A stretch of 64,000 nt of DNA from Candidatus Kurthia intestinigallinarum (lineage in GTDB: Bacteria; Bacillota; Bacilli; Bacillales_A; Planococcaceae). This document shows positions 53,343-62,488 of the stretch, piece by piece (position 1 is the first letter of the stretch; each line of letters starts with the position of its first letter). Below the pieces are notes generated by a model. That model did not search any database. It was not told the origin of the DNA and saw only the letters and a list, made by a program, of their open reading frames with translations. The translations under genes and the position numbers were made by a program. The stretch lies in contig NZ_JTFC01000041.1 in NCBI RefSeq assembly GCF_003991225.1, forward strand, positions 91,505 through 155,504. Reading direction: 5' to 3'.

Positions 53343-54404
53343 TTACGCAATAGGGATTGTACCGTCCTCATCATCGTGCATATCTCCAACGATTTCACTT
53401 AAAATGTCCTCCATTGTCACAAGGCCAACTGTTTTATTTTGTTCGTCCGATACGAGTGCCATATGTGTACGTGTCTTTTGCATTTTAACAAAAACATCTT
53501 TAATCGACGTCGTATTTTTAAAACGAGGAATTTTATGAATAAAGTTATCGATTGGACTTGTGCGTCCCGCAGCAATGTCCGTCATCATTTCTTTTGTATT
53601 GATAAAGCCGATAAAAGTACTTTGTTTGCTATCACGGTCCGTTATCGGGTAGCGTGTATAGTCATATTCCTCAATTACTTTCACCATTTCTTCAAGTGAT
53701 TGATGCTTTTCAAGCGTGACAATATTTGCACGTGGAATCATAATCTCTTGTAGTTGTCGCCCATCAAATGCGAAAATATTTTCTAAATAGGCAAGCTCTG
53801 TTTGATTGATTTCGCCACCTTCATAACTTTGTGTGACGATTAATTTTAATTCTTCCTCTGAATAAACCGTATCATGACCTGCAGGCTTCACACCAAATGA
53901 TTTTAATAGTAAGCGAGATGAACCATTTAATACTTTGATAAATGGGCTCGAAACTTTACCAAACCAATACAATGGTGGAGCAAGTAACAAGGTCATGCGC
54001 TCTGCATATTGAATTGCGAGTGTTTTCGGTGCTAGTTCACCGAATACAACGTGCAGGAATGTAACAACACTTAATGCGATAACATATGACAGTGTTGTTG
54101 CAAGCGCAGCAGGAACTTCAAAGTGTACAAATAGCGGGTGAAGCATTTTTTCAACGGCTGGTTCACCAAGCGCCCCTAAAATTAACGCTGTTAACGTAAT
54201 ACCGAGTTGACACGCAGATAAATAATAATCTAAATCCTGCGCTACTTTTTTTGCAGTAATGGCTTTTTTATTGCCTTCTGAAATTAACTGATCGAGTCGT
54301 GAAATTCGCACTTTTAAAATCGCAAACTCTGCGCCTACGAAAAATGCGGTTAAGATGATAAATACGACAATCAGTATTAAGCTAATGATAATTGAACTGT
54401 CCAA
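53343..54404 (-). CDS. CNNM/CBS (hemolysin C-like) membrane protein, short form
   Basis: A 353-residue protein. The DUF21/CNNM membrane domain (about 1-190; ILTAFFVGAEFAILKVRISR) is followed by a paired CBS domain (about 205-340) ending TMEDILSEIVGDMHDDEDG. The C-terminal CorC_HlyC domain of about 80 residues, present in its upstream paralogue, is missing. Homologues (CorB, MpfA/YhdP) are linked to Mg2+ export. The start is TTG, set by alignment with the CNNM start. The Shine-Dalgarno GGAGGTGA is 27 bases away, separated by a hairpin. It follows the longer paralogue after 41 bases. Confidence 0.87.
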   Translation of the reverse strand: MDSSIIISLILIVVFIILTAFFVGAEFAILKVRISRLDQLISEGNKKAITAKKVAQDLDYYLSACQLGITLTALILGALGEPAVEKMLHPLFVHFEVPAALATTLSYVIALSVVTFLHVVFGELAPKTLAIQYAERMTLLLAPPLYWFGKVSSPFIKVLNGSSRLLLKSFGVKPAGHDTVYSEEELKLIVTQSYEGGEINQTELAYLENIFAFDGRQLQEIMIPRANIVTLEKHQSLEEMVKVIEEYDYTRYPITDRDSKQSTFIGFINTKEMMTDIAAGRTSPIDNFIHKIPRFKNTTSIKDVFVKMQKTRTHMALVSDEQNKTVGLVTMEDILSEIVGDMHDDEDGTIPIA

Positions 54405-54438
54405 TTAGTCGGCTAGTCAAACTAGCCTTTTCACCTCC
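54402..54438 (-). promoter_or_regulatory. Ribosome site, hairpin and TTG start of the short CNNM gene
   Basis: Minus strand: GGAGGTGA (54431-54438), three As, hairpin GGCTAGT-TTG-ACTAGCC (54411-54427), six bases, then TTG-GAC (start at 54402-54404). Counted linearly, the spacing is far too long; with the stem folded it becomes about ten bases, near optimal. Confidence 0.65.
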
Positions 54439-54445
54439 GAGATGA

Positions 54446-55771
54446 TTAAGATTGTTCGTCTGTTTGTTCTAATTTATATTGGTGGAATGTGACTTCACGA
54501 ATTTGATAATTGTCCATTTCAGAAACTGTCCAAATATGGTTTCCTTGCTTGAACTGATCTCCAACGTGCAGGACATCAACGTTTTTATGCTGAAGCCAAC
54601 CGCCAATTGTATCAATATCTTCGCTATCGTCAAACTCTAGGCCAAAACGTTCTTCTAGTTCGACCAGTAGTACACGACCATTAATTAAATAATCTTGTGC
54701 ACCTAATGGACGGATATCATCGACTTCATCATCATCAAACTCATCGCGAATTTCGCCGACAAGTTCTTCTAAAATATCCTCCATTGTTAAAATACCAGCT
54801 GTACCACCATATTCGTCAATGACAATGGTCATATGCACTTTTTGCTTTTGCATTTTTAATAAGGCATCTTGTAGCGGGGTAGTTTCAACAATAAAAGGAA
54901 CATCACGTACATATTGTTCAAGCGCTTCTTCACGATTTGTGACGATATGATTTAGCATTTTCTTGGCATTTACAACCCCAATAATCAAGTCTTTATCGCC
55001 ATCTTTCGTGATTGGATAGCGCGTATAATTATGTTCATCTAAAATTTGGATAATCTCAGCGTAGCCCATTTCTTTATCGATTGTGATTAAATCTGTACGC
55101 GGTACCATAATATCGCTTGCGACGCGTTCATCAAATGAAAATACGTTCTCCAAGTATTGAAGTTCTGTCTGATCAATTTGGCCGCCCTGGAAGCTTTGTG
55201 CCATAATAATTTTAAGCTCTTCTTCTGAATAAGCTTGCTCATGACCAGCAGGTTGAACCCCAAACATACGTAAAATCAAGCGAGATGCGCCATTTAATGC
55301 TTTAATAAATGGTTTCATAATTTTACCGAACCAATAAAGTGGTCCAGAAAGTTTTAATGAAAGTTTTTCAGCAAATTGAATTGCTAATGTTTTTGGTGCC
55401 ATTTCACCAATTACGACGTGCAAGTAACTGACAATCGCTAATGCTAAAATATACGAAATTACATAAATTAAAACGTCTGGCACATGGACCCATTTTAAAA
55501 AAGGTTTCATCAATTCCTGCACGTAAGGCTTTGTAAAAGCACCTAGTCCGATTGATGTGACCGTAATCCCTAGTTGACAGGCGGATAAGTAATAGTCGAG
55601 GTCTGTTACAACTTTTTTTGCCACGATGGCCTGTTTATTACCATCTGCAATGAGTTGATCTAGTCTCGATGTTCGAATTTTTACAACAGCAAACTCCGAC
55701 GCTACGAAGAATGCTGTAGCAGCAAGTAAAACGATTAATAAAATAATATTGGCTATTCCGGTTATGTCCAA
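54446..55771 (-). CDS. CNNM/CBS/CorC_HlyC (hemolysin C-like) membrane protein, full form
   Basis: A 441-residue protein with a CNNM/DUF21 domain (about 1-190; ATAFFVASEFAVVKIRTSR), a CBS pair (about 205-335), and a C-terminal CorC_HlyC domain (about 350-430; YLINGRVLLVELEERFGL, TIGGWL). The family includes Mg2+ exporters such as MpfA of Staphylococcus and YhdP of Bacillus. The TTG start at 55771 is followed by GAC. As in the downstream paralogue, a hairpin separates the GGAGGTGAA site from the start. It is first in the two-gene unit. Confidence 0.9.
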   Translation of the reverse strand: MDITGIANIILLIVLLAATAFFVASEFAVVKIRTSRLDQLIADGNKQAIVAKKVVTDLDYYLSACQLGITVTSIGLGAFTKPYVQELMKPFLKWVHVPDVLIYVISYILALAIVSYLHVVIGEMAPKTLAIQFAEKLSLKLSGPLYWFGKIMKPFIKALNGASRLILRMFGVQPAGHEQAYSEEELKIIMAQSFQGGQIDQTELQYLENVFSFDERVASDIMVPRTDLITIDKEMGYAEIIQILDEHNYTRYPITKDGDKDLIIGVVNAKKMLNHIVTNREEALEQYVRDVPFIVETTPLQDALLKMQKQKVHMTIVIDEYGGTAGILTMEDILEELVGEIRDEFDDDEVDDIRPLGAQDYLINGRVLLVELEERFGLEFDDSEDIDTIGGWLQHKNVDVLHVGDQFKQGNHIWTVSEMDNYQIREVTFHQYKLEQTDEQS

Positions 55772-55803
55772 TCAGTTCCCTCAGCAATGAGGGATTCACC
55801 TCC
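55769..55803 (-). promoter_or_regulatory. Ribosome site, hairpin and TTG start of the full CNNM gene
   Basis: Minus strand: GGAGGTGAA (55795-55803), hairpin TCCCTCA-TTGC-TGAGGGA (55777-55794), five bases, then TTG-GAC (start at 55769-55771). The stem sequence is unrelated to that of the paralogue, but stem length, position and start context agree. The 300 bases further upstream to 56103 are AT-rich and hold nothing else I can support. Confidence 0.65.
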
Positions 55804-56103
55804 AAATAATTTGAATTTTTAAAAAATAGTGAACAGCTCACATGTCGCTTTTATGGAAAGCGTGGCAGTGAATACAGTCACAATAATTGGGCTATAAGAA
55901 AATTATACGGAAAAGGTTATTTTGTCGCAATTATTTCATGTGAAATAGCAAAAAAATGTTTAAGAAAGTCTGAGGATATCGCCATATTTACAAAGAAAAT
56001 ATATGCTTTTAAAGCAAAATAGTTGCAAAATGACACTTTTTTTTCGTGACAGTAAAGGAGTTTCTTTATAAGATGCCGAACAACATAAGAAAAGGAGGTA
56101 TGC

Positions 56104-56799
56104 ATGATGACAAATCCATTTCAGTGGGAGCATCCAAAAGCTATGGATTACAATGACACAATTCGCCGTCGAATTATCGGCTACGATTTGATTTTTGAGC
56201 TAATGAAGGACTTAATTGATGCATCAATAGAGCAGCCAGAGCATATTACGATTGTTGGTGCAGGAGGAGGGCAGGAGTTAAGTACGTTATTGCCCTTATT
56301 ACCAGCCGCGCATTTCAAAGCAATTGACCCGTCGAGTACAATGCTCGCGCTAGCTGAACAGCGACTGGTTGCCGAGGAATTGAGTGGGGATGTTGCGTAT
56401 ATTGAAGAGGAGTTAATAGCGGTGAAGCTTGAGCCTGCTGATTTGGTGACATGTCATCTTGTCCTTCATTTTTTACCGACAGTGGCATTAAAAAAAGCAT
56501 TACTTCATGAGATTGCCATGCATGTTAAAGTAGGTGGGACAGTTTATTTATCAAGTATCAATGGCGATTTAGAGGATGCAGCATTCCAACAAACGCTAAC
56601 AGCTTGGGGGAAGGCGATGATTCGTAATGGGGTGAAAGAACACCAATGGCAGGCCTTTCGCGCATCGTTTGGTGATACACTAATGCCTATTTCAACAACG
56701 GAGTTACTTAAATTATGCGATGAGGTGGGCTTGCAGATTCGTCATGCATATTTTCGTGCCTATCATATTGAAGCATTTTGTTTAGAGAGGGTGAAGTAA
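56104..56799 (+). CDS. Class I SAM-dependent methyltransferase
   Basis: A 231-residue methyltransferase. The SAM-binding loop is VGAGGGQELSTLLP (about residues 51-64), the acidic residue after strand 2 is in KAIDPSSTML (about 74-83), and motif post I is LVTCHLVLHFLP (about 117-128). It resembles the ubiE/tam-like small-molecule methyltransferases. AAAGGAGG lies 5 or 8 bases before the two possible ATGs (56104 and 56107). The acylphosphatase gene starts directly at its stop, so the two form an operon. Confidence 0.85.
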   Translation: MMTNPFQWEHPKAMDYNDTIRRRIIGYDLIFELMKDLIDASIEQPEHITIVGAGGGQELSTLLPLLPAAHFKAIDPSSTMLALAEQRLVAEELSGDVAYIEEELIAVKLEPADLVTCHLVLHFLPTVALKKALLHEIAMHVKVGGTVYLSSINGDLEDAAFQQTLTAWGKAMIRNGVKEHQWQAFRASFGDTLMPISTTELLKLCDEVGLQIRHAYFRAYHIEAFCLERVK

Positions 56800-57153
56800 G
56801 TGGGACGTTTAAGCAAATGGCGAGATGATTATATTGTCTGGCATGCCAATAGAGCACAATTACCGCCATATTTTGAAGGGGAGCATTGTACGCAAAAAAT
56901 TCGCTTTAGTGGACGCGTTCAAAATGTAGGCTTTCGTCTGGAACTTGCGACGCTTGCGAAGCGGTTACCACTCACTGGTACGGTGTATAATTTAGAAAAT
57001 GGTGATGTAGAAGCGATTTTACAAGGGCCATCAACAGCGATTCATTATGTGATTGCACATATGCATCAGCTGAAACGTGCAAAAGTAAAAAAAATTACTT
57101 CTTACGAATTGTCACCGATTGCTGCTACTAAATTTGATATCACTCCCTCATAA
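56800..57153 (+). CDS. Acylphosphatase-domain protein
   Basis: A 117-residue protein with an acylphosphatase domain at about residues 28-115. The catalytic loop reads FSGRVQNVGFRLELA (Arg of the V-x-x-V-G-F-R motif), and the catalytic Asn is in GTVYNLENGDVEAILQG. An N-terminal extension of about 27 residues (GRLSKWRDDYIVWHANRA) is unusual. It hydrolyses carboxyl-phosphate bonds such as acetyl phosphate. The GTG start follows the methyltransferase stop immediately (TAAGTG), with GAGGGTG as the ribosome site. Confidence 0.87.
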   Translation: MGRLSKWRDDYIVWHANRAQLPPYFEGEHCTQKIRFSGRVQNVGFRLELATLAKRLPLTGTVYNLENGDVEAILQGPSTAIHYVIAHMHQLKRAKVKKITSYELSPIAATKFDITPS

Positions 57154-57171
57154 AAGAGAGGGAGTTTTTTT
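57142..57171 (+). terminator. Terminator overlapping the acylphosphatase stop
   Basis: ACTCCCTC and GAGGGAGT form an 8-bp stem with the stop codon TAA inside the loop region, followed by TTTTTTT. Translation of the last codons could affect folding. Confidence 0.8.
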
Positions 57172-57222
57172 CTGTTTAAAACAGGGAAAAATGATAAAAA
57201 TATGATGAATGGAGGGTGCATG

Positions 57223-57621
57223 ATGGAAATTCTAGTACAACGAAAATCATTAGGGCGTTCGCGGAAACTAGAGCAGATGACATATGAATTACCTGAAAAA
57301 CCGCATACCTTACGCGAGCTTTTAACGATGCTCGTTCAAATAGAAGTATCAGCCTATAATGAAGGAACACCACTACTTACCTTTATTACAGAGGACCAGC
57401 AACAAGACCTTAAAGCGACGGGATATGTTAAGTTTTTACCAGTTGCTGAACGCCCAGATGTAGACAACGCTCAAGCAATTGATACCATGCTACAAGCTTT
57501 TGAGGATGGCCTATTTAAAGTTTTACAAGGTAGTGATGTGTATAGTTCATTGGAGGAAGAAATTCAGTGGAGCACAGAGCCCTGGACATTTATAAAATTA
57601 ACTTTTTTAGCGGGAAGGTAG
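57223..57621 (+). CDS. Small conserved-looking protein upstream of DUF4132 gene
   Basis: A 132-residue soluble protein with no signal peptide or membrane segment. It has a beta-rich start (MEILVQRKSLGRSRKLEQMT), a central acidic part and a conserved-looking end (WSTEPWTFIKLTFLAGR). I prefer the ATG at 57223, six bases after GGAGGG, to 57220. It ends 7 bases before the DUF4132 gene, so the two are co-transcribed. I recognise no family; its close coupling suggests it is a partner of the large protein. Confidence 0.65.
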   Translation: MEILVQRKSLGRSRKLEQMTYELPEKPHTLRELLTMLVQIEVSAYNEGTPLLTFITEDQQQDLKATGYVKFLPVAERPDVDNAQAIDTMLQAFEDGLFKVLQGSDVYSSLEEEIQWSTEPWTFIKLTFLAGR

Positions 57622-57628
57622 GAGCTGT

Positions 57629-60600
57629 ATGGACAAGTGGCTAGTGATGGAGGAACAACTAAGAGATAGTGGGAATGTACAGTATTATGAGCTAGAAACT
57701 AGTTTTCGTAAGCTTGAAATTGAATCATTTGATGAATTACTCACTGGACGATTTTCGAAAATGCTAGAAGGTATGTTAGATAAAGCACGTTTTACAATCT
57801 GGCAGCAAATCATGCAGCTATTACAAAAGTTACCGTATCAAAAAGGGCATATGCGTAGATCTTTCCGCGCGCCGAATAATCCGATGCTACATAATCATGC
57901 CATTATCGAAGTGATTCGGCTATTACTAGCAGGCTATGCCGTCAATATGAAAGGTGTCTATGAATCAACAGCGCGTATGACGTATGATAATGGGGCGAAA
58001 TGTTATGTTAATGCGGATAATGAAATTTTAGCGCCAGCTGGAATATATAAGTATGCCCTTGCGTTACTTTTAGATGAAGAAGATGAGGAGACGATTGCCT
58101 TTGTCGAGGATGTTTTATGGAAAAACGGGGCACATCTTTTATTTGACTATGCGTTGATTCAGGCGATTATGATGTCTGAGAATGAGGAAATGTACAAGCT
58201 TCTGGCGAATGTATTCAAGGCTGCTCAAAATCAAGAAGGTGTACGTCAAGCAATCGTTGAAAATATTGATTCAGGCACATTTAAAGCACAATGCTTTTTC
58301 ACAAAATTACTAGTAGAGAATGATTTTGTACGTTTTTCATCGGTTATCCGTGCAGTAGATGTGTGGTTTGGCTTTGGCTATGAGGCAAAAGATAAGAAAA
58401 AGGTACAACATATTTTAGAGCTGGTATTAAAAGGGCTTAAAGAAGGGGAAGAAGCATTGCTTGAAAGTGATAATGCGCAGGAAGTGTATGTCGGACTATG
58501 GCTGATGGCTAGTCAGGATGTAGAGCTCGTTTTAAAACGTCTACCTTCATTATTAAAGCAGGCACCTCATATCCAGCATGTCACACTTTATGCGCTAAGT
58601 CAGTTAGGGATGCACCATGAGCTTGGTGAGCGTTTATATGATTATTCACTTGAAGCGGACACACTGCAAGCGTTTGCTCTTGCTTACCCGATGGTGGTAG
58701 GGGAATTACCGTATTTTAGTCGCTACTACAATTTTGACGCTACCAACCGATTAACAAGCTATCATGAAAATCATCCATGGCTCATGCGCCGCTCAAAAGA
58801 GCTTTTAGCAAAACTAGAATCAGTAGAACAACAAATTAATGGAGAAGATTGGGTGAGTGACCATGCACCGTTTCCATTTTTAACTGTCCAATTAAATAAA
58901 GGAAAGCTCCGTCGTTTAAAGACTGCACTCTTTATTACGTTGAAAGATGATGTGGCGCTTGAAGAAGTTGCGGCGCAGGTTCCTAAATGGGCCGTAGATG
59001 ACCGTGCTTATTTTTATCATATTGTTACAGTCTACAAGCCAAACCTTTCGTTTATTTTACAAGCTTTAAAAGACCGTAGCAGTGCAACGCGTGAAGATGC
59101 GCTTGATATGCTCGATGCATATGCCTTTCCACTTGTGGAATTTGCAGATGCAGCGGAAACGCTTTTAAAACAAAAGTCTGGCACGATGCGTCAGGCAGTG
59201 ATTAAGCTACTCAAAAAACAGCCACTTGAAGACATTAAGCGCTATGCAAGTCATTTATTAACGAATAAAAATGAAATGATTCGTTTAGGCGCACTGGAGT
59301 TACTTGTTGAAGTAAAGGAGGATATACAAGTAGGGCCATTTATTGCACAGCTACCAGAGCCAACCGAAAAGGAGCAACATTTCCTGTCACTACTTGAAGA
59401 GGAGGCTGTAGAAGAAGCTGAGCTACCACCAATTGTCTTTAGCCTTGAATTTGATAAGTCCGTTCCATTTACATTAAAGCAGTTTGCTCACTATGATCTT
59501 AAAAAATTACGCGAAAAATTTGGTCACCTACAACAAGTGATTGAGCAGTATGCAAATGAGACGTATGAGGTAGAAATGTATACAGGAACTACTGAAACGA
59601 GGCTCATTGGCAATAATTTAACGCGTGAACACGGGCAGGATTATGATTTTTATTCTATCGATGGCTTACCGCTTGCAGAAGTTTGGACGACAGCGCTAAA
59701 GGATAGTCAATTGACATCAACAGATTTATATATTTATTACACATTCCAAGCGATTGCACGTAACTTCCACTTTGCCCGAAATACGGAAGATATCGCCTTT
59801 AATGAACAATTTTTAGCTGGCTTAGACCCTGAGAGTGCTTTTCGTGAGCTACGACAAGGACTTTATATGCAGCAAATTAGTACGCTACTAGAATTTAGTG
59901 TGCAGCGTGGTGAGGGACCACTTCAAAAAGAGCTACGGGCACATTTTGATGCACCGATTCCGTTTTCGACATTTGCCAATGGCTTAGTGCTAGATTATAT
60001 TACACAGGCAAAAGGTAGCGATTTTGTTAATACCTATTATGAGGGAAGTTTGTCAAAGAGCCGAAAAGTGACCTTTATTCGAAGTCTTATTGTTGCGGTT
60101 GATCGACAACTTTATTATGGAAGAGAGCTTGCACAGTTACTTTATACAAATCAGCAGTTAGACGAAGCACCAGAAATGGCATTTGAACATCTCTCGCAGC
60201 ATAATTTCCTTTTCGCGCATGAGTTGGATATGGTTCTTCCCGCACATTTACGCTATTTTATCGAGCACAAGTATTACCGTCTGTTGGACCTCGAGTATTC
60301 TAAAAAGGAAATTGCTGTGAGTAAAAAAGCGGATGAGGTGCGCGCTTGTGTACATGAGATAAGCGCGGATGTAATCGCTGGGGAAATTGCACGCGGTGAT
60401 TTGGAAGCGCCTTTAACAGGGTTAGTGTCATCTCTTGGCAGGATTTATGGTATCGATTACTTTGTAGCTATTCTAACGGCATTAGGTGATGAAAAGTTAA
60501 GTCGTAACTATGTTTATTCAGCAAGTGTTCGAAAGGATAGCTTGTCGATGTTACTAGAGAAGACACAACCAGATACAGAAGAGGCAAAGGAATATGTTTT

Positions 60601-62425
60601 TAAAGCACTGGAAAAAGCGCAGTTTACAGATGAACGATTAATTGAGGCAATGCTTTATAATACGACATGGCTTCCACTCCTTAGTGAATTTGTCGGCTGG
60701 AAAGGGCTCGCGAATGTTGCCTGGTATTTTGTGGCGCATACATCAGAGTATTCGGATGAATTTGAAAAGGCTCACATGAAAGAATATAGTGCCATTGAGG
60801 CGGATGAATTTGAAGATGGCGCATTTGATCGGCATTGGTTTTTAACAGCTTATGATGAAATTGGACCTGAGCGCTTTGCGATTGTTTATGAGGCCGCAAA
60901 ATATAGTGCATCTGGTGGGAATCATCGTCGAGCACAAATGTATGCGAAAGCGACACTTGGTGAATTAGGTGGTGAAGAACTACGTAGTGAAATTGAAGCG
61001 AAGCGTAATAAAGATAAACTACGTGCCTATAGTCTGTTACCGGTTGATAAAGAACAGGCGACAGAACGTTATATGTATTTCCAAAAATTTGCGAAGGAAA
61101 GTAAAAAATTTGGTGCACAGCGTCGTGCAAGCGAGACGAAAGCTGCACAAATGGCTATTGCTAATTTAGCACAGCAAGTTGGTAGGGGGAATGTGAAGCA
61201 ATTCATGTGGGAGATGGAGCTGTCTCAGTGGTTAACAAAAATTCAACCGTACTTCGAGCCAGTGGAAGTAGAAGATGTGACGCTACAGCTTGTACGAGAG
61301 GGCGAAAAAGTGGTGCTACAAATTAGTAAACAAGATAAATTACTCAAAAATGTACCAGCGAGACTTAAAAAGCATCCGATTGTAATGGAAATTCAGGAAG
61401 CAAAAAAGGAAGCAACGGAGCAATATCGACGTGCGCGTAGCGAGCTAGAAGAAGCAATGTGTGAGGAAGCGGTCTTTGATAGTGACATCGTGAAGAAATT
61501 ACTTCAGCATTCTTTATTACGGGAATTATTGACGCAACTTGTTTGGAAACAGGGGGAGCAGTTCTTCTATTTGACGGATGATTTTTATTCTGTCGAGCAT
61601 AAGCAACTCCCAATTAGCGGACAAATCATGATTGCGCATCCAGCCCATTTTTACGCGGCTAAAAACTGGAGACAGTGGCAACATTTCGTTTATAACGAAG
61701 AATGGCAACAACCATTTAAACAGCTATTCCGTGAGTTTTATGTAGCGACTGCAGATGAGCTTGAGCAGATGAAAACAACACGTTTTGAAGGCCATCAAAT
61801 CCAGCCGAAAAAAGCTGTTGCGCTTCTCCGTGAACGTAAATGGGAAATAGGGTACTATGAGCCGGTTCGTCAAATTTCTTATGCGTATAATGTAGTAACT
61901 TATTTGGATTTCACATATGATGACTATACGCCAGCAGATGTTGAAGCCCCGACAATTGGCACGGTTTATTTTGCAGAGCGTATGACAGGTAATGGTAAGA
62001 AAATCGAGTCGCTTTCGCCGGTTTATTTCAGTGAAATGATGCGTGATTTGGATTTAGTAGCGAGTGTAGCACATGTGGGTGAAGTGGACCCTGAGGCAAG
62101 TCATTCAACGGTTGAAATGCGTGCAGTAATTGCAGAGGAGGTTGCTTTATTATTTGGCTTTGACCATATTACAGTAAAATCGCCACATGTATTGATTGAT
62201 GGCCAACTAGGTAGCTATAGTCTCCATCTTGGAAGTGGTCATGTACATCAGCAGGGTGGCACGATGATTCCAATTGCGACCATTCCATCGCAGCATCGCG
62301 GACGTGTCTTTTTACCGTTTGTTGATGAGGACCCGAAAACAGCAGAGATTATGGCGAAGCTTTTACTTTTTGCACAAGATGATCAAATCAATGACCCAAA
62401 AATTAGACAGTATATCACACAGTGA
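57629..62425 (+). CDS. Very large DUF4132 (MolR/YehI-type) protein
   Basis: A 1,598-residue soluble protein with no signal or membrane segment. Most of the first 600 residues and the middle are helical, HEAT-like repeats (for example YASHLLTNKNEMIRLGALEL). The DUF4132 core lies around residues 1120-1330 (RASETKAAQMAIANLAQQVG), and the C-terminal DUF7737-like part includes HVLIDGQLGSYSLHLGSG and RGRVFLPFVDEDPKTAEIM. Related E. coli YehI carries a WGR domain and stands with MoxR ATPase, SWIM and vWA genes; none of those is seen here. AGGAG precedes the ATG. The function of the family is unknown, with proposed roles in MoxR-type conflict or stress systems. Confidence 0.82.
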   Translation: MDKWLVMEEQLRDSGNVQYYELETSFRKLEIESFDELLTGRFSKMLEGMLDKARFTIWQQIMQLLQKLPYQKGHMRRSFRAPNNPMLHNHAIIEVIRLLLAGYAVNMKGVYESTARMTYDNGAKCYVNADNEILAPAGIYKYALALLLDEEDEETIAFVEDVLWKNGAHLLFDYALIQAIMMSENEEMYKLLANVFKAAQNQEGVRQAIVENIDSGTFKAQCFFTKLLVENDFVRFSSVIRAVDVWFGFGYEAKDKKKVQHILELVLKGLKEGEEALLESDNAQEVYVGLWLMASQDVELVLKRLPSLLKQAPHIQHVTLYALSQLGMHHELGERLYDYSLEADTLQAFALAYPMVVGELPYFSRYYNFDATNRLTSYHENHPWLMRRSKELLAKLESVEQQINGEDWVSDHAPFPFLTVQLNKGKLRRLKTALFITLKDDVALEEVAAQVPKWAVDDRAYFYHIVTVYKPNLSFILQALKDRSSATREDALDMLDAYAFPLVEFADAAETLLKQKSGTMRQAVIKLLKKQPLEDIKRYASHLLTNKNEMIRLGALELLVEVKEDIQVGPFIAQLPEPTEKEQHFLSLLEEEAVEEAELPPIVFSLEFDKSVPFTLKQFAHYDLKKLREKFGHLQQVIEQYANETYEVEMYTGTTETRLIGNNLTREHGQDYDFYSIDGLPLAEVWTTALKDSQLTSTDLYIYYTFQAIARNFHFARNTEDIAFNEQFLAGLDPESAFRELRQGLYMQQISTLLEFSVQRGEGPLQKELRAHFDAPIPFSTFANGLVLDYITQAKGSDFVNTYYEGSLSKSRKVTFIRSLIVAVDRQLYYGRELAQLLYTNQQLDEAPEMAFEHLSQHNFLFAHELDMVLPAHLRYFIEHKYYRLLDLEYSKKEIAVSKKADEVRACVHEISADVIAGEIARGDLEAPLTGLVSSLGRIYGIDYFVAILTALGDEKLSRNYVYSASVRKDSLSMLLEKTQPDTEEAKEYVFKALEKAQFTDERLIEAMLYNTTWLPLLSEFVGWKGLANVAWYFVAHTSEYSDEFEKAHMKEYSAIEADEFEDGAFDRHWFLTAYDEIGPERFAIVYEAAKYSASGGNHRRAQMYAKATLGELGGEELRSEIEAKRNKDKLRAYSLLPVDKEQATERYMYFQKFAKESKKFGAQRRASETKAAQMAIANLAQQVGRGNVKQFMWEMELSQWLTKIQPYFEPVEVEDVTLQLVREGEKVVLQISKQDKLLKNVPARLKKHPIVMEIQEAKKEATEQYRRARSELEEAMCEEAVFDSDIVKKLLQHSLLRELLTQLVWKQGEQFFYLTDDFYSVEHKQLPISGQIMIAHPAHFYAAKNWRQWQHFVYNEEWQQPFKQLFREFYVATADELEQMKTTRFEGHQIQPKKAVALLRERKWEIGYYEPVRQISYAYNVVTYLDFTYDDYTPADVEAPTIGTVYFAERMTGNGKKIESLSPVYFSEMMRDLDLVASVAHVGEVDPEASHSTVEMRAVIAEEVALLFGFDHITVKSPHVLIDGQLGSYSLHLGSGHVHQQGGTMIPIATIPSQHRGRVFLPFVDEDPKTAEIMAKLLLFAQDDQINDPKIRQYITQ

Positions 62426-62488
62426 ATATGTAAAAAATAGGGTATAATGTAAATAATACTATTTTTTCGCTAAGTAGAGGTGACAGAC

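Noticed and set aside
60681..61148. Minus-strand frame of 155 codons inside the DUF4132 gene
   Set aside because: Antisense shadow with no start signal; the sense frame is continuous and typical.
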